From CAVSUB01 sp963730995 (lineage in GTDB: Bacteria; Acidobacteriota; Vicinamibacteria; Vicinamibacterales; 2-12-FULL-66-21), in NCBI GenBank assembly GCA_963730995.1, contig CAVSUB010000002.1, positions 186,001-250,000 of the forward strand: DNA of 64,000 nucleotides, in the 5' to 3' direction. The position numbers and the translations under genes are program-made. Below the pieces are notes generated by a model. That model did not search any database and was not told the origin of the DNA. It was given only the letters and a program-made list of their open reading frames with translations. Positions 50,067-58,816 of the stretch are shown here, piece by piece (within the stretch, counting starts at the first letter, position 1; each line of letters opens with the position of its first letter).

Positions 50067-50630
50067 ATGCTCCGCCAGCCTACTACGAACAGGCGCTCAA
50101 GGCGCCGACTGCCGGCTGCCGTTCTAATCGCGACTCTGGTGGCGCTGGCGGTGACGAGCTGCAACAGGCCTGCTCCGGCCAGGGAGGCTGCGCCCGCGCC
50201 GATCCAGTCTGCTCCGGCAGTCGAGGAGAAGCCTGCGAACTCACCCGGTCGCGATCTGTCCGTGGACGAGTCGATGGGTGGGCACACACTTGCCCGGCAT
50301 GTTGGCAAAACCGACGACGAGCTCCTCCAGCGACTCCGGCGCGAGACGCAGATCTCGGCGGCATCGACGTACACGGATCGCACGAGCGCAGAGAGGGTCG
50401 TGGGCGCAGCACTGGCCGCTGGAGGAAGATCCTTCGACGCCTGGCGTCGCCGCACGGGCCGGCGGCCCAACTTCGTCCTGCACTATTCGGCCAATCGTGT
50501 GATCGGGCGCTCCATGTCGCGCAGACGATCCAGGTCGGAACCTTGTGAGGACGCTGTCCTCGTTCTTCGATGGGACGACCGGCGGCGGGACTTCTACGTG
50601 CTGACTTCGTATCCGGAGGCGAACCGTTGA
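50067..50630 (+). CDS. Predicted lipoprotein RNase A-like toxin (CdiA-CT RNase family)
   Basis: 187 residues from ATG 50067 (in-frame TTG at 49992 adds 25). The N-terminus has basic RRSRRR, hydrophobic PAAVLIATLVALA and lipobox VTSC, hence a predicted lipid-modified Cys32. A Pro/Ala linker then leads to the C-terminal domain: GGHTLARHVGKTDDELLQRL, ISAASTYTDRTSAERVV and FYVLTSYPE, the pattern of bacterial RNase A-like toxins from contact-dependent inhibition. From memory, in Yersinia CdiA-CT the active residues are His, Arg (+11), Thr and Tyr; here His78, Arg89, Thr180 and Tyr182 of this product hold matching spacing (H to R 11; T-x-Y). The toxin has no CdiA body and no delivery domain. Confidence 0.75.
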   Translation: MLRQPTTNRRSRRRLPAAVLIATLVALAVTSCNRPAPAREAAPAPIQSAPAVEEKPANSPGRDLSVDESMGGHTLARHVGKTDDELLQRLRRETQISAASTYTDRTSAERVVGAALAAGGRSFDAWRRRTGRRPNFVLHYSANRVIGRSMSRRRSRSEPCEDAVLVLRWDDRRRDFYVLTSYPEANR

Positions 50631-50941
50631 CTCGCATCACCGCGGCGGCGTTTCCAGAGCTCCGGCGCGTCTTCGGCGGATACCTGCACGAAGACTATCT
50701 CGTCGAGTCAGGCACGCCGGAGGCAGCGTTGCGCGCCTTTCGAGAGGACGCCGCCCCGGCCGAGCTCCGCCGGTTCCGGCGCGAAGCGAAGAAGCTGCTC
50801 GCGCACGCCGAAAGGCTCGACTTCGACGAAGTGCGCGATCTCATCGAGCATCTCGGCGGCCGGTGGATCCCGCCGTCACGCGAGGCGTTGATCGCCTTGC
50901 TCAGGGAAGCCGCCGGCATCAACGAGCCGCCGGCGAAGTAG
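50627..50941 (+). CDS. CdiI-family immunity protein for the adjacent RNase toxin
   Basis: 104 residues if TTG at 50627 starts it; that TTG overlaps the toxin stop (TTGA), with CCGGAGG about 9 bases before, so the two are translationally coupled. TTG is chosen because no ATG fits and the family start (AFPELRRVFGGYLHEDY) follows at once. That opening, then SGTPEAALRAFREDAAPAEL and the C-terminal ALIALLREAAGI, match CdiI-type contact-dependent inhibition immunity proteins. No signal peptide: it stays in the cytoplasm. This is where the toxin would do harm if it enters a cell. Confidence 0.78.
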   Translation: MTRITAAAFPELRRVFGGYLHEDYLVESGTPEAALRAFREDAAPAELRRFRREAKKLLAHAERLDFDEVRDLIEHLGGRWIPPSREALIALLREAAGINEPPAK

Positions 50942-50955
50942 GACCGGAGGGCGTG

Positions 50956-50988
50956 GACAGTGTCCGGCGCCGGATGCCGGACACTGTC
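50956..50988. terminator. Strong hairpin after the immunity gene
   Basis: GACAGTGTCCGGC (50956-50968) and GCCGGACACTGTC (50976-50988) form a perfect 13-bp stem, 7-base loop, about 15 bases past the immunity stop. No T-run. It closes the toxin/immunity pair and faces the cupin gene from the other side. Confidence 0.65.
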
Positions 50989-51013
50989 GAGAAGATCCCT
51001 GTCTGTCTCCGAG

Positions 51014-51523
51014 TCAGAGCACGCCCGGGCATTGCACAGGCTGCGGCGCGTCGATTCGTCTGGCCGCCTGTGTTGGAACGAACTGGACTGCTGTAGTGCT
51101 CGCGTCGATGGTCCCCTGGTTCCGGATGACATGGGTGTGCCCCTCGCCCGGGTCGATGAAGCTCGCGCCCACCGAGAAAACGTGCGGCGCGCAGGTCGGG
51201 TCATCACCGTCGTACGCAGTCAGCTGTCCGGCGGTGACCATGATGATGCTGGGACCCGGGTGCGTGTGCCAGCCAGTAGTGCCCCCAGGCTTCCACACGT
51301 TCGTCACGACGTACAGATCTGTAAGCCCTTTGGTCTTGAGCCTCGCCCGCCACAAGCCGTTGGAGTGATCGTCGGCGTTCAGGTCTATTTCGTCGAGCGT
51401 CGCCTTGAGCATCTGAGGGCTGGTGAACAGCGGCGGATTGGAAGGCGTCGCAAGCAGGGTGCCCGCATAGACGCCTACCGCGAGTGTCAACGCTGTTAGA
51501 GACCACGCCAAATTTCGTTTCAT
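51014..51523 (-). CDS. Secreted cupin protein
   Basis: 169 residues from ATG 51523, preceded by a very good ribosome site AAAGGAGGCACC. N-terminal signal or anchor (SLTALTLAVGVYAGTLLA). Cupin motif 1 is GGTTGWHTHPGPSIIMVTAG, and motif 2 is SFIDPGEGHTHVIRN, supplying His and acidic ligands for a metal. Function not assigned; small secreted cupins bind metals or sugars. Divergent from the HTH/propeller gene. Confidence 0.75.
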   Translation of the reverse strand: MKRNLAWSLTALTLAVGVYAGTLLATPSNPPLFTSPQMLKATLDEIDLNADDHSNGLWRARLKTKGLTDLYVVTNVWKPGGTTGWHTHPGPSIIMVTAGQLTAYDGDDPTCAPHVFSVGASFIDPGEGHTHVIRNQGTIDASTTAVQFVPTQAARRIDAPQPVQCPGVL

Positions 51524-51710
51524 TTTGGTGCCTCCTTTGCGAATGTTTCGTTCGTCGTCGGGCTTGCGCCCCTGAGACACGCACGATGAATCGAGTGACG
51601 ACGACCAACAAGCTGTGTTCGCTTGCGAAGACGGGTTCCCGGACGCTGCCTCTGATTGCCGTCGATTGCACCTGTCATACGCCGTGACTACAATCGCCGC
51701 CTGCACTCGA

Positions 51711-53819
51711 ATGAGCGCCGAGATGGATGGCCCTTCGCCTGAGCTGACGCCGCGACCGGCCAGGAAGTCCGACGACCGCCTGGACTCCTGGAAGGAGATT
51801 GCCGGCTACCTGAAGCGCGACGTGACGACCGTCCGGCGCTGGGAAAAGCGTGAGGGCATGCCGGTCCACCGTCATGTCCACGACAAGCTGGGGTCGGTGT
51901 ACGCGTTTCGGACAGAGCTCGACGCCTGGACCCTTAGCCGCAATCCAACGTCTGCTTCCGAGGACATCGATGCCGAAGTGCCGGCGGATCCGGGCGACTC
52001 TCCAGCGGTCCTGGTAGACGCCCCGTCGCAGGCCATCGAGACCGTCGATACCCTCGCACCAGCGACTCGCAGGCCAAGCCATTCCATGTTTCTTTGGTGC
52101 GCGGGGGGAGTGCTGGCTCTCGCCATCGGCGCCACCTGGTGGCAGCTTGCGGGGACGGACTACTTCTGGGGCAATCCGCTGGCCGCCGCGCAATTTCAGA
52201 ACGTGACCGATTCGGGCACGGAACAGGCCGCCGCGCTCTCCCGGGACGGCAGGTTCGCAGCGTTCCTTTCTGAACGCGACGGGAAACTGGATGTCTGGGT
52301 CACCCAGCTGGGTGCGGGGCGGTCTTACAACCTGACTCGAGGTCACTTTCAGCAGCTGGCCAATCCGTCGCTGCGGACGTTGGGTTTCTCGCCGGACGGA
52401 TCGCTCGTGACGTTCTGGGCCCGCGGAGCGCAGAGCTCCGACACCACCGAAATAAGCGTGTGGGCGGTGCCGACGTTAGGAGGGCAGCCCACGCCGTATC
52501 TCGAAGGGGTCGCGGAGTTCGATTGGTCCGGTGACGGGTCGCGCCTCGTCTACCACACGCCCGGGCCAGGGGACCCGACGTTCGTGAAGGAAGCCGGCCA
52601 ACAGAGTCCGGCTCGTCAGGTCTTTGCGGCGCCGGCGGGGCTTCACGCCCATTTTCCGCTGTGGTCGCAGGACGGCGCATTCATCTACTTCGTCCAGGGG
52701 ACGCCTCCAGACAGCATGGACGTCTGGCGCATCAGGTCAACCGGCGGACCTGCCGAGCGCATCACACAGCACAACGCTCGCGTCAGCCATCCGGTCCTGC
52801 TGAATGGCCGTACGCTCATGTACCTCGCGAGCGACAAAGACGGCTCCGGGCCATGGCTGCACGTCATGGACGTCGAACGTCGCGTGCCGCACCGCGTTGG
52901 CGCCGCTCTCGATCGGTATACCTCGCTCGCCAGGAGCGCTGACGGTCAACACCTCGTGGCGACGCTTGCCACGCCGAAGGGAACGCTGTGGCGGCTGGGC
53001 ATCGCGGACACACCCGTCGGCACGTCCGCGCCGACGCCGATCTCGCTGACGACGGGCCGCGGATTCTCCCCGCGTCTCGGTCCGGACTACCTCCTCTACG
53101 TGTCCTCGAAGGGCAGCGGCGACGTGATCTGGAAGCTTGCCGATGGAGCGACCACGGAGCTGTGGGGCGCGCCGGACGCACGAATCATCGGAGGCCCCGA
53201 GATCGCGCCCGACGGACGCCGGCTCGCCTTCTCGGCCGACCAGCACGGGAAGGCACTGCTGTACGTGATCAACGCCGACGGTACGAATGCCCGCGTCGTC
53301 AACGATTCGCTCGAGTTGCGCGGCACGCCAGCATGGACGCCGGACGGTCGGTCGATCACGTCGGCGGCAGATGTGAACGGCATGCCACATCTCTTCAGCA
53401 TTTCTCTCGACGGACAGGCGACTCCTCTCGTGCGGGACTACGCCGTGGATCCCGTGTGGTCTCCGGCCGGAGACTTTGTCGTCTATTCGGGCGCGGACAT
53501 CGGCACGACGTTCACGGTGAAGGCGGTAACAGCCAACGGGACTTCTTACCCTATTCCGAACCTCACGCTCACGCGTGGAGCCCGACGCCTGCGTTTCCTG
53601 CGGGGACAACCCATGCTGGTGGTCATGCGTGGAGACATCCAGCATAAAGACCTCTGGCAGATCGATCTCGCGTCAGGAACGGAACGCCAGGTGACAAATC
53701 TGCCGGCCGACGTCAACGTCCGGGACTTCGACGTATCGCCGGATGGACGTGAAATCGTCTTCGAGCAGGTGCAGGAGCAGTCGAACGTCGTGCTGATCAA
53801 CCTCGCACCACGCGACTGA
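51711..53819 (+). CDS. HTH domain fused to transmembrane helix and TolB-like propeller
   Basis: 702 residues from ATG 51711. N-terminal MerR/excisionase-like helix-turn-helix (DSWKEIAGYLKRDVTTVRRW, EKREGMPVHRHVHDKLGSVY, near 20-75) then one membrane helix (MFLWCAGGVLALAIGATWW, near 125). The periplasmic part is a beta-propeller of WD40/TolB type (LSRDGRFAAFLSERDGKLDV, LGFSPDGSLVTF, ISPDGRRLAFSADQ-like repeats, DVSPDGREIVFEQVQEQ). A one-component signal transducer is inferred: the outside propeller binds something, the inside domain binds DNA. Such proteins are common in acidobacteria. Confidence 0.78.
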   Translation: MSAEMDGPSPELTPRPARKSDDRLDSWKEIAGYLKRDVTTVRRWEKREGMPVHRHVHDKLGSVYAFRTELDAWTLSRNPTSASEDIDAEVPADPGDSPAVLVDAPSQAIETVDTLAPATRRPSHSMFLWCAGGVLALAIGATWWQLAGTDYFWGNPLAAAQFQNVTDSGTEQAAALSRDGRFAAFLSERDGKLDVWVTQLGAGRSYNLTRGHFQQLANPSLRTLGFSPDGSLVTFWARGAQSSDTTEISVWAVPTLGGQPTPYLEGVAEFDWSGDGSRLVYHTPGPGDPTFVKEAGQQSPARQVFAAPAGLHAHFPLWSQDGAFIYFVQGTPPDSMDVWRIRSTGGPAERITQHNARVSHPVLLNGRTLMYLASDKDGSGPWLHVMDVERRVPHRVGAALDRYTSLARSADGQHLVATLATPKGTLWRLGIADTPVGTSAPTPISLTTGRGFSPRLGPDYLLYVSSKGSGDVIWKLADGATTELWGAPDARIIGGPEIAPDGRRLAFSADQHGKALLYVINADGTNARVVNDSLELRGTPAWTPDGRSITSAADVNGMPHLFSISLDGQATPLVRDYAVDPVWSPAGDFVVYSGADIGTTFTVKAVTANGTSYPIPNLTLTRGARRLRFLRGQPMLVVMRGDIQHKDLWQIDLASGTERQVTNLPADVNVRDFDVSPDGREIVFEQVQEQSNVVLINLAPRD

Positions 53820-54020
53820 GTGCTCTCCATCGTTTTCGTGAACGACAAAGACGGCGTGACGCGGGTGCCGCCGCGGGTGCTGAGGTACCGGCACGTCAAC
53901 ACCGAGCGGTTGGCGGGCTTCGACGATCCCGACGTGCCGCTCATCAGCGAGCCGTTGATCGATCTCACGCCGCGCCGCTACGCCGTCCTCGTCTGGAACG
54001 GTCTCGTCGAGTCCGCTTGA
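53820..54020 (+). CDS. Small open frame of unknown function
   Basis: 66 codons. GTG at 53820 directly follows the TGA of the propeller gene (TGAGTG), which could allow reinitiation. The product (FVNDKDGVTRVPPRVLRYRH, LISEPLIDLTPRRYAVLVWN) matches nothing I know, and no ribosome site is visible. Base use is ordinary. May not be a gene. Confidence 0.25.
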   Translation: MLSIVFVNDKDGVTRVPPRVLRYRHVNTERLAGFDDPDVPLISEPLIDLTPRRYAVLVWNGLVESA

Positions 54021-54029
54021 CGGGCTGCA

Positions 54030-55289
54030 TCACCCTCGCTCTCGAATCGGCTTCAGCATGCGGCGGACGACGTAGCGCCCGATCTCCTCGCCGACCGTCC
54101 TCCCCCGCTCGCACGATGTCCGCCAGTGGATGCCTCCCCACACTCGTGCGTCCACCACATTGTCGGACATCGCCCTGAAGCTGCTGAACGTCTCGACCAC
54201 GCCGGGGGCACTCGCGCTCGTCAGCCGGATCAGCAGGCCCGGCTGCTTCCCGAAGACGTGCTCGAGAACCTTCTCCGCGGCGCCGGCGTAGGTTGTGTGG
54301 CCGGCAATATAGTCCGGGAATGGAGGCGTGACTATCAGCGGAGTCCACGAAGAGTCCTCCTCGGTGGCTTCGTTCCCGTCGCTCGCGGCGGCGCGGATCG
54401 CGGTCACGGGACGCCACTGGTTGTAGGCGAACTTTGCATCCCAGGCAGCGATGAATGCGTCTGCGCCGGCCAGGTTGAGCAGCGCAAACAGGCGGGCGTT
54501 CTCCACCAGTGACAAGCCGCGCGCGACGGCAACCTGCCGCGCCGCCGGATTCCAGTTCTGCGGGCCTGTAGCGACCCACAAGCGCGCCACATCGGATTGC
54601 TCTTGCGTGCGTGCGGTGCTCGTGCTCGATCCAATCTGCTTGAGTTCATCGAAGTCGCGTCTGTAGAGGCGACTGGTCAGAGAAGGAGGGGCGCCCGGCC
54701 GGAATTGCGACGCGTCCTCCATCACGAACGGACGCACACTGCCCCACCCGGGATCCAGCGCCGGCACGAAGCCGGGCGCCGTCGGGATCCACACACCGGG
54801 ACCCGTGCCCGGCGTGTATCGAGCGGTGATCGCCGCGGCCGCACCGTCGGTAGCCCGCGCTGTCAGCATCTTCGACGCGACTGCCTCTCCCAGACTGATG
54901 CCGTTCGTCTTGGATGGGCCGTCAGGAATCCGGCCCAGCGAATCCGCATAGGCCGCGTCCACCGCGGTCCGTTGATCGGGATAGAGCTGCACCAGCGCGA
55001 AGTGCGCCGCTGCCGCGACGGCTGCTTCGGCCGACGTACCTCTCGGTGCGTCGAGGCTGACCGCGTAGGGATGGAACTCGCGCAGGATCGAGTTCACGGC
55101 GTCGAACATCGCCGCGTGGACAATCGCCAGGCTGCGGGACTCGAGAGGCGGATTGAAGGCGGCCGCGGCCGTCGTCTTGAGCGAAACGATGTTCCAGTCC
55201 AGGATGGCATCGGCGTTCGCCGTGCAGGGCTGGAGGAGCGGCCAGACGCAGAGGGTCAACATCCTGAGAGCTCGCGGGGTTCGGGTCAT
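54030..55289 (-). CDS. Vanadium-haloperoxidase-like PAP2-fold secreted protein
   Basis: 419 residues; ATG 55289 has AAGGAGATCCC before it. Signal peptide (LRMLTLCVWPLLQPCTANAD). The fold is that of vanadium-dependent haloperoxidases and PAP2 phosphatases: KFAYNQWRPVTAIRAAA (Lys and Arg of the oxyanion site), PFPDYIAGHTTYAGAA (Gly-His), GGIHWRTSCERGRTVGEEIG (the C-terminal His and Arg). The usual PSGH reads IAGH. Haloperoxidase or acid phosphatase activity both remain open. Divergent from the HxlR gene by 121 bases. Confidence 0.78.
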   Translation of the reverse strand: MTRTPRALRMLTLCVWPLLQPCTANADAILDWNIVSLKTTAAAAFNPPLESRSLAIVHAAMFDAVNSILREFHPYAVSLDAPRGTSAEAAVAAAAHFALVQLYPDQRTAVDAAYADSLGRIPDGPSKTNGISLGEAVASKMLTARATDGAAAAITARYTPGTGPGVWIPTAPGFVPALDPGWGSVRPFVMEDASQFRPGAPPSLTSRLYRRDFDELKQIGSSTSTARTQEQSDVARLWVATGPQNWNPAARQVAVARGLSLVENARLFALLNLAGADAFIAAWDAKFAYNQWRPVTAIRAAASDGNEATEEDSSWTPLIVTPPFPDYIAGHTTYAGAAEKVLEHVFGKQPGLLIRLTSASAPGVVETFSSFRAMSDNVVDARVWGGIHWRTSCERGRTVGEEIGRYVVRRMLKPIRERG

Positions 55290-55410
55290 GGGATCTCCTT
55301 CCGCGGACGACCATAAGCGCTCCCGGAGCCGCGGCCCAGTGCAAGAATCGGACTGACGCCGGTCCGATTTTCGGACTGGCTCGAACCGCGCCATCGGTAG
55401 AGTATGTCGC

Positions 55411-56139
55411 ATGGCTGAATACCGTCAGTATTGCCCGGTCGCGCGGGCGTCGGAGATCCTGGCCGATCGCTGGACGCCGCTGATCGTTCGTGAGCTGCTC
55501 GCCGGCAGCCAGCACTTCAACGAGATCGAGCGTGGGCTCCCAGGCATCTCGCGCTCGCTGCTGGTGTCGCGCCTCCGGCATCTCGAGGATCGCGGCGTCA
55601 TCCAGCGCCACCGCCTCCCGGGGCCGAACCGGATCGAGTATTCGATGACCGAGGCCGGCCGCGATCTTCAGCCCGTTATCGAGCGGCTGGGAGCATGGGG
55701 TGTCCGGTGGGCCTTCGGCGAGCCACGAGTCGAAGAGCTCGATCCCGCCGTGCTCCTGTGGAAAATGCACCAGCGCGTGGATCGCTCGAGGCTTCCGCCA
55801 GGGCGAACGACCATAGAGTTCGACTTCAGCGGCAGGCGCGGCGCCCGGCTCTGGCTCGTGCTCACGCCGCACGAGGCCTCGGTGTGCCTGAAACCGCCGG
55901 GATTCGATTCCGATTTAACCGTGCACGCCGACCTTGCTTTCTTTTACCGTGTCTGGCTCGGCGCGATCGACTACCCTGCGGCCAGGCGGTGCGGGGCCGT
56001 GAGCCTGGATGGGCCGACGGCGCTCGTGAACGAGTTTCCACGCTGGTTCACATGGAGCCCGATGGCTCCCTACGTGCGCGCGGATCGCGATCGGCGCCGG
56101 AGGAAACCGGGCCGCCGCCCCTCGAAAGAAGCGACATAA
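55411..56139 (+). CDS. HxlR-family regulator with SCP2-like C-terminal domain
   Basis: 242 residues. Winged-helix HxlR domain (RYQ-like start YRQYCPVARASEILADRW, TPLIVRELLAGSQHFNEIER, LPGISRSLLVSRLRHLEDRG) with the conserved Cys in QYCPVA. Residues about 115-215 resemble an SCP2/sterol-carrier fold (LWKMHQRVDRSRLPPGRTTI), which may bind a lipid. Next to it, separated by one base, is the AMP-ligase gene, which it may govern. ATG at 55411. Confidence 0.8.
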   Translation: MAEYRQYCPVARASEILADRWTPLIVRELLAGSQHFNEIERGLPGISRSLLVSRLRHLEDRGVIQRHRLPGPNRIEYSMTEAGRDLQPVIERLGAWGVRWAFGEPRVEELDPAVLLWKMHQRVDRSRLPPGRTTIEFDFSGRRGARLWLVLTPHEASVCLKPPGFDSDLTVHADLAFFYRVWLGAIDYPAARRCGAVSLDGPTALVNEFPRWFTWSPMAPYVRADRDRRRRKPGRRPSKEAT

Positions 56140-56140
56140 A

Positions 56141-57823
56141 TTGGGTATCTCGGGAGAAGCCTTCGTCAGGGCGCGTGATTTCTGCCTGCGCCACCGCGCC
56201 GACTACGAAACGGCCGTCCGGGAGTTCGCCTGGCCGCAGCTCGAGAACTTCAACTGGGCGCTCGACTACTTCGATACGATCGCTGCCGGCAACGACGCGA
56301 CGGCGCTTCACGTCGTGAACGAGGATGGGACCGAGCACATTCGATCGTTCGCGACGATGTCGACCCGCTCGGCCCAGGTTGCGAACTTTCTTCGACAGCG
56401 AGGCGTTCGGCGAGCCGACTGCGTGCTGGTCATGCTCGGGAACGAGGTCGCGCTCTGGGAGTCACTGCTCGCGCTGATGAAGCTCGGCGCGGTGGCGAGT
56501 CCGGCGACGGGCCTGCTCACGCCAGGGGACATCCAGGAACGGCTCGCACGCGGCCGCGTGCGCCACGCGATCGTGGGCAGTCCCTTCCTCTCGAAATTCC
56601 ACGACGTCGAACCAGGCGTGACGCGGATCGTCGTCGGGGCGGCTGAGAGCGGTTGGGTGCCGTTCGACGACAGCGAGGCATGCTCGGCGTCCTTCGAGTC
56701 GGACGGCAGAACGCTCCCGGACGACCCGCTGCTCCTGTACTTCACTTCCGGGACGACAGCGAGGCCGAAGATGGTCGTTCACACGCACCAGAGCTATCCG
56801 GTGGGCCATCTCTCCACGATGTTCTTCGCTGGCATACAGCCTGGCGACCGTCACTGGAATATCAGCTCGCCCGGCTGGGCCAAACACGCATGGAGCAGCT
56901 TTTTTGCACCGTGGAATGCCGAGGCGACGATCTTTGTCTACAACTACGCGCGATTCCAGGCGAAGGCCGTGCTCGAAGCGCTGGTCCGTCATCGCGTCAC
57001 GACACTATGTGCGCCTCCGACTGTGTGGCGAATGCTGGTACAGGAGCCGCTCGCGGATTATCGCGTGTCGCTGCGCGAAGCGCTCAGCGCTGGCGAGCCC
57101 TTGAACCCGGAGGTCATCGAGCGGGTGCGGTCGGCCTGGAACCTGACGATCCGGGACGGGTACGGCCAGACGGAAACGACAGCGCTGGTTGGGAACTCTC
57201 CCGGGGCATCCATCAAGCCTGGCTCGATGGGCCGGCCCCTGATCGGATATCCGATCGTCTTGCTCGATTCGATGGGTAATCAGGGTAGTGAGGGCGAGAT
57301 CTGCATCGACCTCTCGAACCGGCCCATCGGACTCACGCCTGGATACTTCGACGAAGACGAGCGCACGTCCGACGCAATGCGCGACGGCTACTATCACACC
57401 GGAGACGTCGCCACTCGAGACGGCGAGGGTTACCTGACCTTCGTCGGACGCTCTGACGACGTGTTCAAGAGCGCCGACTATCGGCTCAGCCCATTCGAGC
57501 TCGAGAGCGTGCTCATCGAACATCACGCGGTTGCCGAGGCCGCGGTCGTACCCAGCCCTGACGCCATCCGGCACGTCGTCCCGAAGGCGTTCGTCGTCCT
57601 CGCGCCAGGTCACGAACCCTCGCGCGAGCTGGCCATTGCGATCCTGGCGCATGCCGCCAGTCGGGTCGCACCGTACAAACGGATCCGCCGAATCGAATTC
57701 GCGGACCTGCCCAAGACCGTTTCCGGGAAGATCCGGCGCGTCGAGCTCCGAGAGCTCGAGCGTCGTCGTCGAACGAGCGGAGAACGCGTGCCGCTCGAGT
57801 TCTTCGAAGAGGACCTCGGATAG
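56141..57823 (+). CDS. AMP-binding acyl-CoA/aryl-CoA ligase family protein
   Basis: 560 residues; TTG at 56141 comes one base after the regulator stop (TAA), so they are probably co-transcribed. AMP-binding motifs are all present: YFTSGTTARPKMVVHTH (P-loop), YGQTETT, GDVATRDGEGYLTFVGRSDD and PKTVSGKIRRVELRELE with the C-terminal Lys. Residues about 200-245 (HWNISSPGWAKHAWSSFFAP) match medium-chain or benzoate-type ligases. It activates a carboxylate as AMP ester and CoA thioester; the acid is not known. Confidence 0.85.
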   Translation: MGISGEAFVRARDFCLRHRADYETAVREFAWPQLENFNWALDYFDTIAAGNDATALHVVNEDGTEHIRSFATMSTRSAQVANFLRQRGVRRADCVLVMLGNEVALWESLLALMKLGAVASPATGLLTPGDIQERLARGRVRHAIVGSPFLSKFHDVEPGVTRIVVGAAESGWVPFDDSEACSASFESDGRTLPDDPLLLYFTSGTTARPKMVVHTHQSYPVGHLSTMFFAGIQPGDRHWNISSPGWAKHAWSSFFAPWNAEATIFVYNYARFQAKAVLEALVRHRVTTLCAPPTVWRMLVQEPLADYRVSLREALSAGEPLNPEVIERVRSAWNLTIRDGYGQTETTALVGNSPGASIKPGSMGRPLIGYPIVLLDSMGNQGSEGEICIDLSNRPIGLTPGYFDEDERTSDAMRDGYYHTGDVATRDGEGYLTFVGRSDDVFKSADYRLSPFELESVLIEHHAVAEAAVVPSPDAIRHVVPKAFVVLAPGHEPSRELAIAILAHAASRVAPYKRIRRIEFADLPKTVSGKIRRVELRELERRRRTSGERVPLEFFEEDLG

Positions 57824-57845
57824 CCGCACGCGATACGATAGGTGC

Positions 57846-58802
57846 ATGGTCATACGCGAGCTCGGGTCTTCGGGCCTCAGGATTTCCTCAATCGGTCTCG
57901 GCACGTGGGCGGTCGGCGGACTTCAATGGGGCGGTCAGGATGATGCCGACAGCATCGCGGCCATTCACGCCGCCGTGGACCATGGTGTCAACTGGATCGA
58001 CACGGCGCCGATTTACGGGTCTGGGCATTCCGAGAGTGTCGTGAGCACGGCGGTGAAGGCGCTGCCTGCATCCCGCCGTCCGATGATCTTCTCGAAGTTC
58101 GGAGTGGGCGACAACGGCCTGAGTCCCAACAGAGCGGCGTCCCGCACGGACGTGCTGAAGGAGTGCGACGCGAGCCTCAAGAGGCTCGGCGTGGACTGCA
58201 TTGATTTGTACCAGCTCCACTGGCCGGCGCCGGAGCCGATCGCGGAAACGGCCGGCGCGTGCGCGACACTTCTGAACGACGGCAAGATCAGGGCGATCGG
58301 CGTCTCGAATTTTTCAGTCGCGCAGATGGAAGAGTGGCGCTCGACAGGCGTCCCGCTCCATTCGGATCAATGCCCTTACAGCATCCTGCGCCCGGCCGCC
58401 GCGAGCGATGTGCTCCCCTGGTGCGCGACGAACGGTGTCGGCGCAATCGGATACTCGCCTCTCTTCCGCGGAATGCTCTTCGGCACCTGGGAAAAGGACA
58501 AGACCTTCCCGGCTGGAGATGCCCGCGGCGAGCACAAAGACTATGTCGGGGCGAGGTTCCAGCGACACCTGCAGGCCGTCGACGAGATCAAGGCTCTGGC
58601 GGCGGACAGCGGTCTGAGCTGCGCGCAGCTGTGCGTGGGCGTCCTTCTCGCCACCGACGGCCTCACCGGGTCCATCGTCGGCGCGCGAAACGCGAGGCAG
58701 GGCGCGCTCGTCGCGAACCTGGGCGTGACGGTCACCGAGGAGCAGCGGGCGGCCGTCCGCCAGGTGATCGCCGGTCTTCAGCACGATCTCGAGCGGTTGT
58801 AG
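57846..58802 (+). CDS. Aldo/keto reductase
   Basis: 318 residues, ATG 57846, 22 bases after the ligase, so likely the same transcript. Catalytic Asp (NWIDTAP), Tyr (IYGSGHSES), Lys (MIFSKFG) and His (YQLHWP) are all present, then the NADPH end GSIVGARN. Belongs to the AKR group with a TIM barrel. Substrate not predicted. A similar but distinct AKR lies near 62 kb on the other strand. Confidence 0.86.
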   Translation: MVIRELGSSGLRISSIGLGTWAVGGLQWGGQDDADSIAAIHAAVDHGVNWIDTAPIYGSGHSESVVSTAVKALPASRRPMIFSKFGVGDNGLSPNRAASRTDVLKECDASLKRLGVDCIDLYQLHWPAPEPIAETAGACATLLNDGKIRAIGVSNFSVAQMEEWRSTGVPLHSDQCPYSILRPAAASDVLPWCATNGVGAIGYSPLFRGMLFGTWEKDKTFPAGDARGEHKDYVGARFQRHLQAVDEIKALAADSGLSCAQLCVGVLLATDGLTGSIVGARNARQGALVANLGVTVTEEQRAAVRQVIAGLQHDLERL

Positions 58803-58816
58803 GGCCGGCCGCGCAT

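Noticed and set aside
49935..51013. A full contact-dependent inhibition (cdiBAI) locus
   Set aside because: No CdiB transporter and no long CdiA; the neighbours are AsmA-like and cupin genes. Only the toxin tip and immunity are present.
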